Shown in pieces: positions 53,575 through 62,518 of a stretch of DNA of 64,000 nt. Within the stretch, counting starts at the first letter, position 1. Every line of letters begins with the position of its first letter. The position numbers were made by a program, and so were the translations under genes. The notes beneath the pieces were generated by a model. The model was given only the letters and a program-made list of their open reading frames with translations. It was not told the DNA's origin and searched no databases. This DNA is from Asticcacaulis sp. SL142. Its GTDB lineage: Bacteria > Pseudomonadota > Alphaproteobacteria > Caulobacterales > Caulobacteraceae. The stretch spans positions 3,317,001 through 3,381,000 of the forward strand of contig NZ_CP113061.1 in assembly GCF_026625745.1 (NCBI RefSeq). Reading direction: 5' to 3'.

Positions 53575-56500
53575 ATGACCCGCTTCCTGTTGTCCGCGTC
53601 GCCTTTCGAGGCCAGCGCCAAAGACGATGACCGCGATGAGGGCGGCGTGAAAGCGCCGGTCGTATCCTTGCGCGCGGCTTTGAAGACAACGGCGGCGGTG
53701 GTGTTCCTGTCAGGGTTTGGGGTGACCTCAATTGCCTTGGCCACGCCCGCCGTCAAGGCCGGGATCGCTAGTGCTATGGCTTCAAAGGCTCAGATCGATA
53801 TCCGCGTCGGTCGCAACGATAGCGCCGGGCGGATTGAAATCTATGGCTCGACCGGATCGCGTGCGTCGGTGCGGCGTGACAATGGTCAGGTGGTGGTGCG
53901 CCTGCCCGGTAATCTGCGGCCCGATATCGGTGACCTGAGCGCCAACCCGCCCGAAGGGGTCAAATCGGTCAGCCTGCGTCAGGACAGTCGCGCCACGGAG
54001 CTGCTGCTCACCCTGAAGGACGGCGTCGAAAGCCATTTCGGACGCGCCGACGGGGCAGTGTTTGTGCAGATCGATCTGCCGAAAGCGCAAGTTCTGCCCA
54101 CGCGCGGCGAGGCGTCCATTACGCTGCAGGAATTAGAACGCAAGGTCGGGGTTGCGCCCACCGCCGCTGAGACGGTCCAGGTTCAGGCCACAGCCATTGA
54201 CGGCGGGGTCGATCTGAGCTTCCCGTTCACGGCACCGGTCGGGGCGTCGGTATTCCGGCGCGGCGAGTCGGTATGGATCGTGTTCGATAAGGACGCCGAA
54301 CTGAAACTGCCCGCGAGCTTACGTGACGGCAAGGTGATCACCGCCGCCGCCTTTGCGCGCAATGACGGCTTTACCGCCCTGCGTCTGACGGCACCCGCAG
54401 GGGCGGTGACGGCCAGTGTTGAAAACGGCACCTGGCGGGTGCGTGTCGGCGGGCGGTCAATCAATACCGAACAGGTCAGTGAGGTCAGCGTGGCGCGGGA
54501 CGATACCACAGGCGCGTCGGCTCTGGCGGTCAATATGGCCGGGGCCGGACGGGTGGCGTGGATACGCGATCCGGCCATCGGCGATCGTATGGCGGTCATC
54601 ACCGCGCGCGGGCCGGTCAAGCGGCTGATGTCAGAACGCACCACCCCACAGGCGGCTTTGGGCACGACGGCGCAGGGGCTGGTGGTTGAGCGCATGACGC
54701 CGGATGTCACGGTGGATGTCTCAGGCGATATCGTCACAATTACGCGGCCCAAAGGCCTGTCTTTGTCGGCCCCGGCCCAGTGGGCGCGTGAGGATGAGAC
54801 CATAAAGCCCCTGGAATATAAGGCGGCGGCATTCCCGTCCCTGATGGATGAGGAAAACTGGTCTAAGCTGCCGACCGGCGGGCCGATGTCGGGGTTCCTT
54901 GGCCGCTATAATCAACTGCAGCAACAGGCGGCGGATGAGGCCGATAAGGGCATAGGCGCCACAACCGGCGCGCGTCTATCGCTGGCGCGCTTTCTGATCG
55001 GGCAGGGGCTTAATTTTGAAGCCATTGGCGTGCTCGACCTGCTGGGTAAGCAAACGCCTGCCGTGTTGGGAGATCCGCAGTTCCGGGGCCTGCGCGTGAT
55101 GGCCAAGGTCATGGTCGGGCGCTACCGCGATGCCCGCGCCGATCTCGATTCGACCGCCCTGATCAGTGATCCAGCCGCTGACCTGTGGCGCGGCTATGTG
55201 GCGGTTCAGGAAGGCCAATATGCTGAGGCCCGCCAGAGCTTTAAAGACGGTGCCGGGGCTTTGGATGTGTTTCCGGCGACCTGGCGGACACGCTTTGCGG
55301 CTGCTAATGCCTATGCCGCCTATCAGATGAACGACCTGACCGCGGCTAAGGACATCATCACCTATGCGGTGTCACAGAACGCACCGCCGCTGGAGACGCT
55401 TGAGGCGCAACTGGTGCAGGCGCAGATATTTGAGGGGCTCGGCGATAAAAACCGCGCTTTGAAAATGTATGACGCCATTGCGCGCGCGCCGGTCGGGCGG
55501 ATTGCGATGCCGGCTCAGATGCGGGCGGCGCGGCTTAATCTGGCGCTGGGGCGATCAAAGTCAGACGACACTTTGGATAAGCTCAATGGGCTGAGGTATC
55601 GCTGGCGCGGCGATGATGCCGAGCTTGAGCTGTTATCGACCATTGGCGATATCTATCTGGGGCAGGGCCGCTACCGGCAGGCGCTGGAGACGCTGAAATC
55701 GAGTGGTCAGCAGTTTGCAGGCCGTCCCGATGCCCTACCGATTCAGGCCAAGCTCAACACCGCCTTTCGCGGCCTGTTTCTGGACGGTCAGGCCGATGGC
55801 CTGCAACCGGTTGAGGCCCTGGGCCTGTTCTATGATTTCCGTGACCTGACGCCGATCGGGGCGGATGGTGATGAGATGGTGCGCCGTCTGGCGCGGCGGT
55901 TGATGGATGTTGACCTGCTCGATCAGGCGGCAGACCTGTTGCAGTACCAGATCGATAACCGCCTTCAGGGTGTGGCAAAGGCATCGGTCGCGTCGGATGT
56001 GGCGGCTATCCAGTTGATGAACCGTCAGCCGGAAAAGGCGCTTCAGGCCCTGTGGAAGACGCGCACGTCTCTGCTGCCGAAGCCGGTCATGGCTGAGCGC
56101 CGCATCCTTGAGGCGCGGGCGTTGACCGAACTGGGGCGCACCGATCACGCGCTGGAGGTGCTGGGGCCTGACAATTCCGGCGACGCTATGGATATTCGCG
56201 CCGATATCGCCTGGCGCGATAAGGACTGGGCCAAGGCTGGGGCCATATTGGAAAAGCGCTTGGGCGACCGCTGGAAGCGCGACGGGGCTTTAAGCCTTGA
56301 CGATGAATCGCGCCTGATCCGGGCCGGTGTCGCCTATAGCCTGATGTCCGATCATCGCTCACTTAGCCGTCTGGCCGACCGTTTCGGCAAGTTCGCCGAC
56401 GGCGCCCAGTCGCCGGAAGCCGTCCATGTGGCGCTGGCCGGGATGGACAATGGCCCGATCAATGCGCAGGATTTTGCCGTGGCGGCATCTAAGGCGGATA

Positions 56501-56622
56501 GCTTCACCGGCTGGGTGGCGGGCATGAAAAAGCGCCTGCGGGAAAAGGCGGCGGCCCCTCTGCCGGGCGCGAGCGGCCAGAGAACGGCGGCCAATCCGGC
56601 CCCGGCCGCGCCGAAGGCTTAA
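53575..56622 (+). CDS. Large TPR-rich exported protein of the flagellar operon
   Basis: About 1015 residues. A cytoplasmic N-terminus of some 40 residues leads to a hydrophobic segment (TTAAVVFLSGFGVTSIALA, near 42-60). The next 350 residues are beta-rich with repeated short strands, and the region from about 430 to 960 is helical with TPR-like repeats (for example GDIYLGQGRYRQALETLKSS and ALTELGRTDHALEVLG). No catalytic motif is visible. The start at ATG 53575 is 22 bases after motE; GTG and TTG lie upstream in frame. It probably acts in the periplasm as a scaffold with the motor; this is inferred only from context. Confidence 0.8.
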   Translation: MTRFLLSASPFEASAKDDDRDEGGVKAPVVSLRAALKTTAAVVFLSGFGVTSIALATPAVKAGIASAMASKAQIDIRVGRNDSAGRIEIYGSTGSRASVRRDNGQVVVRLPGNLRPDIGDLSANPPEGVKSVSLRQDSRATELLLTLKDGVESHFGRADGAVFVQIDLPKAQVLPTRGEASITLQELERKVGVAPTAAETVQVQATAIDGGVDLSFPFTAPVGASVFRRGESVWIVFDKDAELKLPASLRDGKVITAAAFARNDGFTALRLTAPAGAVTASVENGTWRVRVGGRSINTEQVSEVSVARDDTTGASALAVNMAGAGRVAWIRDPAIGDRMAVITARGPVKRLMSERTTPQAALGTTAQGLVVERMTPDVTVDVSGDIVTITRPKGLSLSAPAQWAREDETIKPLEYKAAAFPSLMDEENWSKLPTGGPMSGFLGRYNQLQQQAADEADKGIGATTGARLSLARFLIGQGLNFEAIGVLDLLGKQTPAVLGDPQFRGLRVMAKVMVGRYRDARADLDSTALISDPAADLWRGYVAVQEGQYAEARQSFKDGAGALDVFPATWRTRFAAANAYAAYQMNDLTAAKDIITYAVSQNAPPLETLEAQLVQAQIFEGLGDKNRALKMYDAIARAPVGRIAMPAQMRAARLNLALGRSKSDDTLDKLNGLRYRWRGDDAELELLSTIGDIYLGQGRYRQALETLKSSGQQFAGRPDALPIQAKLNTAFRGLFLDGQADGLQPVEALGLFYDFRDLTPIGADGDEMVRRLARRLMDVDLLDQAADLLQYQIDNRLQGVAKASVASDVAAIQLMNRQPEKALQALWKTRTSLLPKPVMAERRILEARALTELGRTDHALEVLGPDNSGDAMDIRADIAWRDKDWAKAGAILEKRLGDRWKRDGALSLDDESRLIRAGVAYSLMSDHRSLSRLADRFGKFADGAQSPEAVHVALAGMDNGPINAQDFAVAASKADSFTGWVAGMKKRLREKAAAPLPGASGQRTAANPAPAAPKA

Positions 56623-56731
56623 TCATTTAGCCACAACTGTCGCGGCCTAACGCGATTTTTCAACCGAAAATGCTTACACTTTGCGGCGTATCGCTTTAGA
56701 CTCCGACCCTATATTTTAGGGAGAGATCGAT

Positions 56732-57637
56732 ATGAATGTGTTCAATATGCGTAGTGGGGGTTCAGGGGGCGGCTCTGGCTCTGGCGGTCCGCGCCAGATT
56801 AATATGAACCTGGTGCTGATCGGGGCGGCTTTCGTGTTGGCGCTGGTGGGGCTGGCCTCATGTGGGCAGACCATTCAGCCGGGTAATGTTGGCGTGAAGA
56901 TCAGGACGCTGGGGCCCAGTGCCGGGGTTGATCCCGTGCCGCTGAGATCGGGCTGGCATATCAACCTGCCGGGTGAGCGTATCGCTGAGTTTCCGGTGAT
57001 CCAGCGCACCTATACCTACACGCGTGAAAGCGATGAACGCGGGCCGGAAAACGAAGAAGTGGCGTTCTCCGATAACAACGCCCTGCCGATGACGGCGGAT
57101 GTACAGTTGGTCATGCGTATCGACCCGGCTAAGGCGCCCGCGCTCTATACCCGCTATCGCCTGAGCTTTGATCAGATGTTCGAAGGCCCGATCCGTAACG
57201 ACGTGCGCTCAGCTATCGCGGCCGAAACCGAACTGGTCAGCGTTGAGTTCCTGTACCGGGGTGGCCGCCAGCAGGTGATCCAAAAGGCGCTGGCCCGCGT
57301 CAACCGCAAATGGGAACCGCAAGGGGTCAACATCAGCCAGCTCGACTGGATCGGCACCATCCGCTATCCGCAGGTGATCCTCGATTCCATTCAGGCCAAG
57401 ACCAAGGCCGATGCTGATGCTTCGGCTGCGACGGCACAGGTCGCGGTTGCCAAGGCTCAGGCCGATGCCAAGATCGAAGAGGCCCGTGGTCAGGCCGAGG
57501 CCAACCGTCTGATCGCGCAATCCATCGCCGCCAGCCCCGGCGTCGTGCAACTGCGCGCCATCGAAAAGTGGGACGGTAAGCTGCCGCAGGTGACCGGATC
57601 GGCCACGCCGTTCATTAACCTGAAAAACGCTGAGTAA
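56732..57637 (+). CDS. Prohibitin-like SPFH membrane protein
   Basis: A 301-residue protein with a Gly/Ser-rich N-terminus, one membrane helix (LVLIGAAFVLALVGLASC) and an SPFH/band 7 domain: VGVKIRTLGPSAGVDPVPLR, LPMTADVQLVMRIDPAKAPA, then the helical part KTKADADASAATAQVAVAKA QADAKIEEARGQAEANRLIA (split) ending in a hydrophobic tip. SPFH proteins form large membrane cages and often control FtsH-type proteases. A phage-type prohibitin is an alternative origin but no phage genes are close. AGGGAGAGATCGAT precedes the ATG. Terminator follows. Confidence 0.88.
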   Translation: MNVFNMRSGGSGGGSGSGGPRQINMNLVLIGAAFVLALVGLASCGQTIQPGNVGVKIRTLGPSAGVDPVPLRSGWHINLPGERIAEFPVIQRTYTYTRESDERGPENEEVAFSDNNALPMTADVQLVMRIDPAKAPALYTRYRLSFDQMFEGPIRNDVRSAIAAETELVSVEFLYRGGRQQVIQKALARVNRKWEPQGVNISQLDWIGTIRYPQVILDSIQAKTKADADASAATAQVAVAKAQADAKIEEARGQAEANRLIAQSIAASPGVVQLRAIEKWDGKLPQVTGSATPFINLKNAE

Positions 57638-57664
57638 ACTACGGTTGGCATCCGCAGTTTGAGA

Positions 57665-57691
57665 GGGAGGGCTTATGGCCCTCCCTTTTTT
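57665..57691 (+). terminator. Rho-independent terminator after the SPFH gene
   Basis: Perfect stem GGGAGGGC/GCCCTCCC with loop TTATG, followed by six T. It isolates the SPFH gene from the interrupted membrane-protein gene downstream. Confidence 0.93.
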
Positions 57692-57771
57692 GCGGCCTTG
57701 TTCCGGGTCAGAAGATCGGTTAGCGTCTCAACCCATACGGGCGGGTACGCCTCAAGTCCGAAGGGGGGCAT

Positions 57772-58689
57772 ATGAAACTGTCGATCGATTTCGCATTCGC
57801 AGGTTTTGAGATTATCAAGAAAAACCCGGTGGCGGTGCTGCTGTGGGGTGTCGTCTATACGGTCGTCAGTCTGGCCGCGACGGTGCTTATGGTCCTGACC
57901 GGCGGGACATCGCTGGCGGCTTTGCAAAACTATGAACAGTCACCGCCCTCTGACCCCGCGGCGGTTTTCGGACAATTGGCGGCGGTACTGCCGTCGGCCC
58001 TGTTGGCGGGGCTTATCGGTCTGGTGGTCTCAGCCGTCATTCAGTGCGCCGTCTACCGCACCGTGTTGCAGCCCTCCGCGAAGGGCTTTGGCTATATGCA
58101 ACTGGGCAGCCACGAAGTGCGTCAGATTGTTGCGACCATCCTGTGGTATCTGGCGTTTTTCCTGTTCTACCTGTTGTTTTTGGTTGCCGCTATGATCCCG
58201 CTGGTGCTCGCCAGTTTGGTAACGCGGGCCAGTGGCGTGCTGGGCGGTATCCTGATCTTTATCGTCGCCATCGCTGCTGTGGTGGCGTTTATCTATATTC
58301 TCAGCCGCTGGTCGCTGGCGCTGGTGCAAAGTTTTGATTAGCGCAAAATCAATCTGTTGGGCAGCTTCAAACTGACCAAGGGCAGCGGCTGGACGCTGTT
58401 GGGTGGATATGTCCTGCTGACCATTGTGGTGCTGATGATCGCGGCCGTGGTGTTCGGGGTTTTGTTCGGTGTGGCAATGGGCATGGGCATCGGCTTTTCG
58501 GAAGCGGCCAGCCAGATCATGCAGCCGGACATGTCGTCGCTTTCGGCGCTGTTCGGCGGTATCTACGGCGTTCAGATCGTCATCAGCGGTCTGTTGTCCG
58601 GGATAGGCTATGCGCTGTTCTACGGGGCAACAGCGGCGGCTTATCAGGTTTTAAGCACCAAGGGCACCAATGCGGCGGATGTATTTTAA
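57772..58689 (+). pseudogene. Six-helix membrane protein gene split by an in-frame amber codon
   Basis: Two plus-strand frames (57772-58341 and 58357-58689) are the same reading frame separated by a single TAG at 58339. Across the stop the sequence continues ...LALVQSFD-stop-RKINLLGSFKLTKGSGWTLLGG, so one base change (for example GAG or CAG to TAG) would restore a 305-residue protein. The left part has about four hydrophobic helices, the right part two more, with polar GSFKLTKGSGWTLLGG between. No ribosome binding site precedes the second part. It could be a pseudogene, a suppressed amber codon or a sequencing error. The family is not recognised. Its 3' end overlaps fliP by four bases tail to tail. 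Confidence 0.72.
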
Positions 58690-59501
58690 CCCGTCCCCGT
58701 GCCCTTTTGGAAGCTTTCGACCAGTGATCCGGCGACAAGGTTCCAGCCGTCGACCAGCACAAAGAAAATCAGCTTAAACGGCAGGGACACCACGACCGGC
58801 GGCAGCATCATCATACCCATGCTCATCAGCACGGACGCGACCACCAGATCGATCACCAGAAATGGCACGAACAGCAAAAAGCCAATCTCAAACGCCTTTT
58901 TCAGTTCCGAGATCATAAAGGCCGGGGTGATGACGGTGATCGGCAGGTCGATGGCTTCCTGCGGACGCTCCACCTTGGACAGGCGCACAAACAGGGCCAG
59001 GTCTTTCTCATCGACCTGAGACAGCATAAAGCGTTTGGCAGGCTCAGACGCCGCATCAAAGGCCTGCGGCAGTTCCATCTCCTGATCCATCAGCGGGCGG
59101 ATACCGGCCTGATAGGCCTCCTGATAGGTCGGGGCCATGACGATCGCTGACAGAAACAGCGACAGGGAAATGATCACCGCATTGGGTGGGCTTTGTTGCA
59201 GACCCAGCGCGGTCCTCAGCAGCGACAGCACGACCACGATCCGAATAAACGACGTCGTCATGACGACGATTGACGGGGCCAGCGACAGCACGGTCAGCAG
59301 GCCGATCATCTGCACGATGCGCGAGCTTAAGCCCCCGCCGGTGCCGAGGTCGAGATTGATCGATTGCGCCAGAACCTGGGTTGGCATGATCATCATCGCA
59401 AACCCGACGATGAAGCCCGCCAGCAACAAACCGTAGGTGGCCCATTTCGGCAGTGGTTTTTTAGGTTTACGCGCTGTGGATGGCGTGACGGATTTGGCCA
59501 T
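58686..59501 (-). CDS. fliP: Flagellar export gate protein FliP
   Basis: A 271-residue membrane component of the type III flagellar export gate. A Lys/Pro-rich N-terminus precedes the first hydrophobic segment (TYGLLLAGFIVGFAMMIMP). The FliP signatures are clear: LAPSIVVMTTSFIRIVVVLS LLRTALGLQQSPPNAVIISL (split), ITVITPAFMISELKKAFEIG FLLFVPFLVIDLVVASVLMS (split) and GMMMLPPVVVSLPFKLIFFV. It begins one base into the fliO stop (TAATG-type overlap), so fliO-fliP form a coupled pair. FliQ, FliR and FlhB partners lie 3 kb away on the other strand. Confidence 0.97.
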   Translation of the reverse strand: MAKSVTPSTARKPKKPLPKWATYGLLLAGFIVGFAMMIMPTQVLAQSINLDLGTGGGLSSRIVQMIGLLTVLSLAPSIVVMTTSFIRIVVVLSLLRTALGLQQSPPNAVIISLSLFLSAIVMAPTYQEAYQAGIRPLMDQEMELPQAFDAASEPAKRFMLSQVDEKDLALFVRLSKVERPQEAIDLPITVITPAFMISELKKAFEIGFLLFVPFLVIDLVVASVLMSMGMMMLPPVVVSLPFKLIFFVLVDGWNLVAGSLVESFQKGTGTG

Positions 59502-59851
59502 TACAGATCCTTATCCGACAGGGGGCGGGTGCGTAGGGCGGGTCTTGCGACGGGTGTAGGCTCAGGCGGTAATTTAGGTTTTGGTTTGGGCAACTGGCGC
59601 GGTTCGATCAGTTCCTTGCCTTCGCCGAGCAGCAGCAGGCGCTCTTCGTCGTCAAGGCGCACCAGCACCAGCCGTCGCGCCGGATCGAGCACAAGGGTTT
59701 CGACGACTTGCATCCGCTTTTGCCCGCGCGGGGCCGTCAGGCGCGCCATCAGTTGCGGCGCATAGCGGCGCAGGACGAAGGCCAGACCCAGAATAAGGCC
59801 TAAGACCGTCATCAGCGAAAACACCGCCCTCAGCACGCCGACCAAATCCAT
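59501..59851 (-). CDS. fliO: Flagellar export apparatus protein FliO
   Basis: A 116-residue small membrane protein that helps assemble the FliP ring. One helix (VFSLMTVLGLILGLAFVLRR, about 8-27) precedes a soluble domain with KRMQVVETLVLDPARRLVLV RLDDEERLLLLG, typical of FliO, and a Pro/Lys-rich tail. ATG 59851 is preferred because GGGAG lies before it; the frame opens six codons earlier at a GTG. It heads fliO-fliP and diverges from flgB. Confidence 0.9.
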   Translation of the reverse strand: MDLVGVLRAVFSLMTVLGLILGLAFVLRRYAPQLMARLTAPRGQKRMQVVETLVLDPARRLVLVRLDDEERLLLLGEGKELIEPRQLPKPKPKLPPEPTPVARPALRTRPLSDKDL

Positions 59852-59895
59852 AGACGCTCCCAAACCCACACACGATTAGCCATGCCCGGCGGGGG

Positions 59896-59930
59896 TTAAC
59901 AAGCGGTTATCGTAAAGGCGTTGTTAACCA
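59896..59930. promoter_or_regulatory. CtrA-like boxes between fliO and flgB
   Basis: TTAA-CAAGCGG-TTAT at 59896-59910 matches TTAA-N7-TTAA except for the last base. TTAACCA follows at 59924-59930. They lie 86-120 bases before the flgB ATG and 45-79 bases before the fliO ATG, so could serve either promoter. CtrA control of these class II genes is established in Caulobacter; the assignment here is by motif. Confidence 0.6.
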
Positions 59931-60015
59931 AAAACTGGGCATAATTTGCTTAGCTGTCTTGTCCTATAGGATGAGTCGGCGTCAGGTGGTTAATCTTTGT
60001 AAAGGTACAGCCTCA

Positions 60016-60423
60016 ATGGATCTGAATAAGATCGGCATCTTTTCAGCCCTGAAAACCCAGATGGGCTGGCTGGGGCAGCGCCAGAAAGTGGTGGCCCAAA
60101 ACGTCGCCAATGCCTCGACACCGGGTTTCAAGCCGCGCGATCTGCGGCCGCAGGACTTTGCCGCCGCCATGAAGGGGCAGGCATCGGGTGAGCTTAAGAT
60201 GGCCGCCACCCGCGCAGGTCACATTGCCCCGGCGGGCGGTTTGGCCAATGCGGCCAAGGCCGTGGTAGCCCCGGATTCGGAAACGACGCTGGATGGCAAT
60301 TCGGTGGTGGTCGAAGAGCAGATGCTCAAAATGGCCGAAAGCCGGATGCAGTACGATGCGGCCATCGGCTTTTATCAGAAATCGCTGGCCATGCTGCGGC
60401 TGGCTTCGACGCGACCAAGATAA
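60016..60423 (+). CDS. flgB: Flagellar proximal rod protein FlgB
   Basis: A 135-residue rod protein. The N-terminal signature WLGQRQKVVAQNVANASTPG FKPRDL (split) is the FlgB/FlgC rod motif, and the C-terminal YDAAIGFYQKSLAMLRLA forms the second coiled-coil half. The start at 60016 (MDLNKIGIF) fits the family; 19 more codons are open upstream. It is the first gene of flgB-flgC-fliE, with CtrA-like boxes upstream. Confidence 0.95.
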   Translation: MDLNKIGIFSALKTQMGWLGQRQKVVAQNVANASTPGFKPRDLRPQDFAAAMKGQASGELKMAATRAGHIAPAGGLANAAKAVVAPDSETTLDGNSVVVEEQMLKMAESRMQYDAAIGFYQKSLAMLRLASTRPR

Positions 60424-60433
60424 GGAATAGCCT

Positions 60434-60871
60434 ATGCCTACGATCAAATCTCAGCGCGGTGAAAACCTGGTTCAGAACTCGGCTATGGTCGCGGCGGCAT
60501 CTGCCCTTAAGGCCCAGCAGGCGCGGATGCGTATCATCGCTGAAAACATCGCCAATGCTCAATCGACTGCCAAAACCCCCGGCGGTGATCCGTACCGCCG
60601 TCAGGTGCCGGTGTTTCAGGCCGCCCCCATCGACGGCACAACCGGCGTGAGATTGGCCCAGGTCAAGCCGGACATGAGCGACTTTTCGGTTGAGCATGAC
60701 CCGTCCCATCCGGCGGCTGATGCCAGGGGCTATGTCAAACGCCCCAACGTCAATTCGCTGATTGAAACCATGGACATGCGCGAAGCCCAGCGCGCCTATG
60801 AAGCCAACCTTAATGTCATCGATACCGCGCGCGCTATGCAGCAGCGCACGATCGATATCTTAAAGAGATAG
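60434..60871 (+). CDS. flgC: Flagellar proximal rod protein FlgC
   Basis: A 145-residue rod protein. MRIIAENIANAQSTAKTPGG DPYRRQ carries the rod signature, and the C-terminus VNSLIETMDMREAQRAYEAN LNVIDTARAM (split) is diagnostic of FlgC. It lies ten bases after flgB and nine before fliE. The N-terminal dozen residues (MPTIKSQRGENL) are not usual in FlgC, so a later ATG at 60485 is a possible start. Confidence 0.95.
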   Translation: MPTIKSQRGENLVQNSAMVAAASALKAQQARMRIIAENIANAQSTAKTPGGDPYRRQVPVFQAAPIDGTTGVRLAQVKPDMSDFSVEHDPSHPAADARGYVKRPNVNSLIETMDMREAQRAYEANLNVIDTARAMQQRTIDILKR

Positions 60872-60880
60872 GGTAGATAG

Positions 60881-61195
60881 ATGAACCCGATCCTCGCGGC
60901 CAAGGCCTATGGTGCCGCCCAAAGTCAGTTCAATAAAATATCCGGCGGCGAAGAAGCGGGCGGCACGCCGGATATCGGCTCTAAGTTCTCAAGCCTGCTG
61001 CAAAATACCGTGCAGCAGACCTATGCCTCAACCGCCAATGCCGAAAATCAGATCGCTTTGCAGGCTCAGGGCAAGACCGAACTGATTGATGCGGTGACGG
61101 CGATTTCCAGCGCCGAGGCGTCGTTAGAGACGGTTATCGCCGTAAGAGACCAAGTCATCGCGGCTTATCAAGAAATCATGCGCATGCCGATTTAA
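60881..61195 (+). CDS. fliE: Flagellar hook-basal body complex protein FliE
   Basis: A 104-residue protein that joins the MS-ring to the rod. The typical C-terminal half is present: KTELIDAVTAISSAEASLET VIAVRDQVIAAYQEIMRMPI (split), where the ending VIxAYQEIMRMPI is the family hallmark. It follows flgC by nine bases and closes the operon. The next gene is a foreign-looking minus-strand gene. Confidence 0.95.
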   Translation: MNPILAAKAYGAAQSQFNKISGGEEAGGTPDIGSKFSSLLQNTVQQTYASTANAENQIALQAQGKTELIDAVTAISSAEASLETVIAVRDQVIAAYQEIMRMPI

Positions 61196-61301
61196 AAATC
61201 GCGGTCTTTGTGGGGCCCGTGCCGCCGATCAGGGCGCCCTATGTAGCAAACACACCAACCGTCACGACGCCTCGGAAAGTCCGAGGTAATAAGTGAATTG
61301 C

Positions 61302-62228
61302 TTAGTTTTGATACTCGTCCTCCTGATACCTAGTGAATTTTCGCTCATTGGGAAATGGCAAGAACACCCTGTTTTCAGCGTCCAGCATTCTGCAAAGGCC
61401 AGTAGATCGCACTGTTCCGTTTTTGTCTTTGTAAAGAAGTGTAGCCGAAATGCAGAGTGTAAAGATTCCATCTCGGATGCCTTCGAGCTGAGCGGAATTG
61501 TAAGATCGAGAGGAGTTTCGAAAAAACCTGAGTTCTCGACCAGGTATGATCTTTTGCTTCTCAATTTTTACCATGTTGTCGGCGGGAGTTTCCTCACCGT
61601 CGGGGGTGATGAGAAAGCAATCTACAGCAAGCCTGAAAGTTGTTGCTGGTGTATCACCGACATTAGCAAATACGATTGCGCATTGTATTGGAGCATCGAT
61701 ACTGATGTCCGTGAGTGCGACATGACGTACTTTTATTCTAGGTCGATGTGCGGCGATGAATTGTTCACGCGCCAGCCTCACGGCCTCAACGGTAGCATTA
61801 GCGCTTTTTTGAGAAGCCCACGCGGCCCAAGCCGCTGCGCCCAAGGTGAGGATCAAGGCTATGAAGTTTACTAAAGCAAGCCAATAATTGCTGCGGGCGC
61901 TTTCAGCCGCGACCCATTGCGCCCTAAGATCGCTTTCCTCGCGCTTTATAGCCTCGCACTCAGCTTTTGCGCGGGCTGCGTTCTCGGCATTTGCTTTGTT
62001 TTCCTCGGCGATTTGCAGACGCGTCTTTGGCGGCTGTTTTGGGGCGGCGTCATTCTTGATTTGAGCATTTGGGGCATGCTTTTGGTCACAGTTCCAAACG
62101 AAATCATGGGCAATGTCTTCTGGCTTTAGATTAGGCCTGGTCTGCCAAGCAAAAAATAGAAATGCACCGAAGACAGCTAGGCCTATGGCTCCAAATGCAG
62201 CGTGCTTGACCCAATCGCGTTCAGACAT
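61302..62228 (-). CDS. AT-rich hypothetical membrane protein inserted among flagellar genes
   Basis: A 308-residue protein of unknown family. Helix 1 is FGAIGLAVFGAFLFFAWQ (near 12-29); a Lys/Ala/Glu-rich coiled-coil follows (about 65-110), then helix 2 LALVNFIALILTLGAAAWAA WAS. The C-terminal half is soluble and beta-rich (PRIKVRHVALTDISIDAPIQ CAIVFANVG...). Similar two-helix proteins are common in mobile islands. Base composition is visibly lower in G+C than the flagellar genes either side, and the gene is opposite to them. No integrase or repeat borders were found. Confidence 0.7.
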   Translation of the reverse strand: MSERDWVKHAAFGAIGLAVFGAFLFFAWQTRPNLKPEDIAHDFVWNCDQKHAPNAQIKNDAAPKQPPKTRLQIAEENKANAENAARAKAECEAIKREESDLRAQWVAAESARSNYWLALVNFIALILTLGAAAWAAWASQKSANATVEAVRLAREQFIAAHRPRIKVRHVALTDISIDAPIQCAIVFANVGDTPATTFRLAVDCFLITPDGEETPADNMVKIEKQKIIPGRELRFFRNSSRSYNSAQLEGIRDGIFTLCISATLLYKDKNGTVRSTGLCRMLDAENRVFLPFPNERKFTRYQEDEYQN

Positions 62229-62518
62229 AATAAGAGATAAGCCGCCGTGAATTTGCCTCTGGAAAGCTTATTCCGCACGTTTACGTCTTCTCGTCAACTT
62301 GGATTGTAGCAAGGCGTTCCACAAGTTGATCACCACAACGATCTCGAACCCTCGACCTTTCCATGCACAGACAAGCTTCAGGTTTTTCGTCGCGTAGGCT
62401 TTGAGAATCGCGCTAACCCTTAATGCGAAATTAACCCTCCGGGGTGCATTTTCTGCCCGGTGACCCGGCATCTTATGCCGGTTTGCGGGTAAATATTAAG
62501 ATTTAGGATGAGCGTTTC
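62229..62518. promoter_or_regulatory. fliQ upstream region with a perfect CtrA box
   Basis: TTAA-TGCGAAA-TTAA at 62420-62434 is an exact TTAA-N7-TTAA CtrA site, 85 bases before the fliQ ATG. The hairpin CCGGCAT-CTTA-TGCCGG at 62468-62485 lies in the probable leader. The left part (62229-62400) is AT-rich and belongs to the foreign-looking segment. A minus-strand 67-codon frame here has no recognisable family and overlaps the CtrA box, so it is not called. Confidence 0.75.

Noticed and set aside
58357-58689. Independent 110-residue membrane protein starting at TTG 58357
   Set aside because: It has no ribosome binding site and is in frame with the preceding gene across one TAG.
61293-61874. 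193-codon plus-strand frame opposite the AT-rich hypothetical gene
   Set aside because: Cys- and Ser-rich with no domain; the minus-strand protein has coherent helices and a soluble domain.
62268-62471. 67-codon minus-strand frame before fliQ, at first considered a small toxin
   Set aside because: No family pattern, overlaps the CtrA box and hairpin, and has no partner gene.
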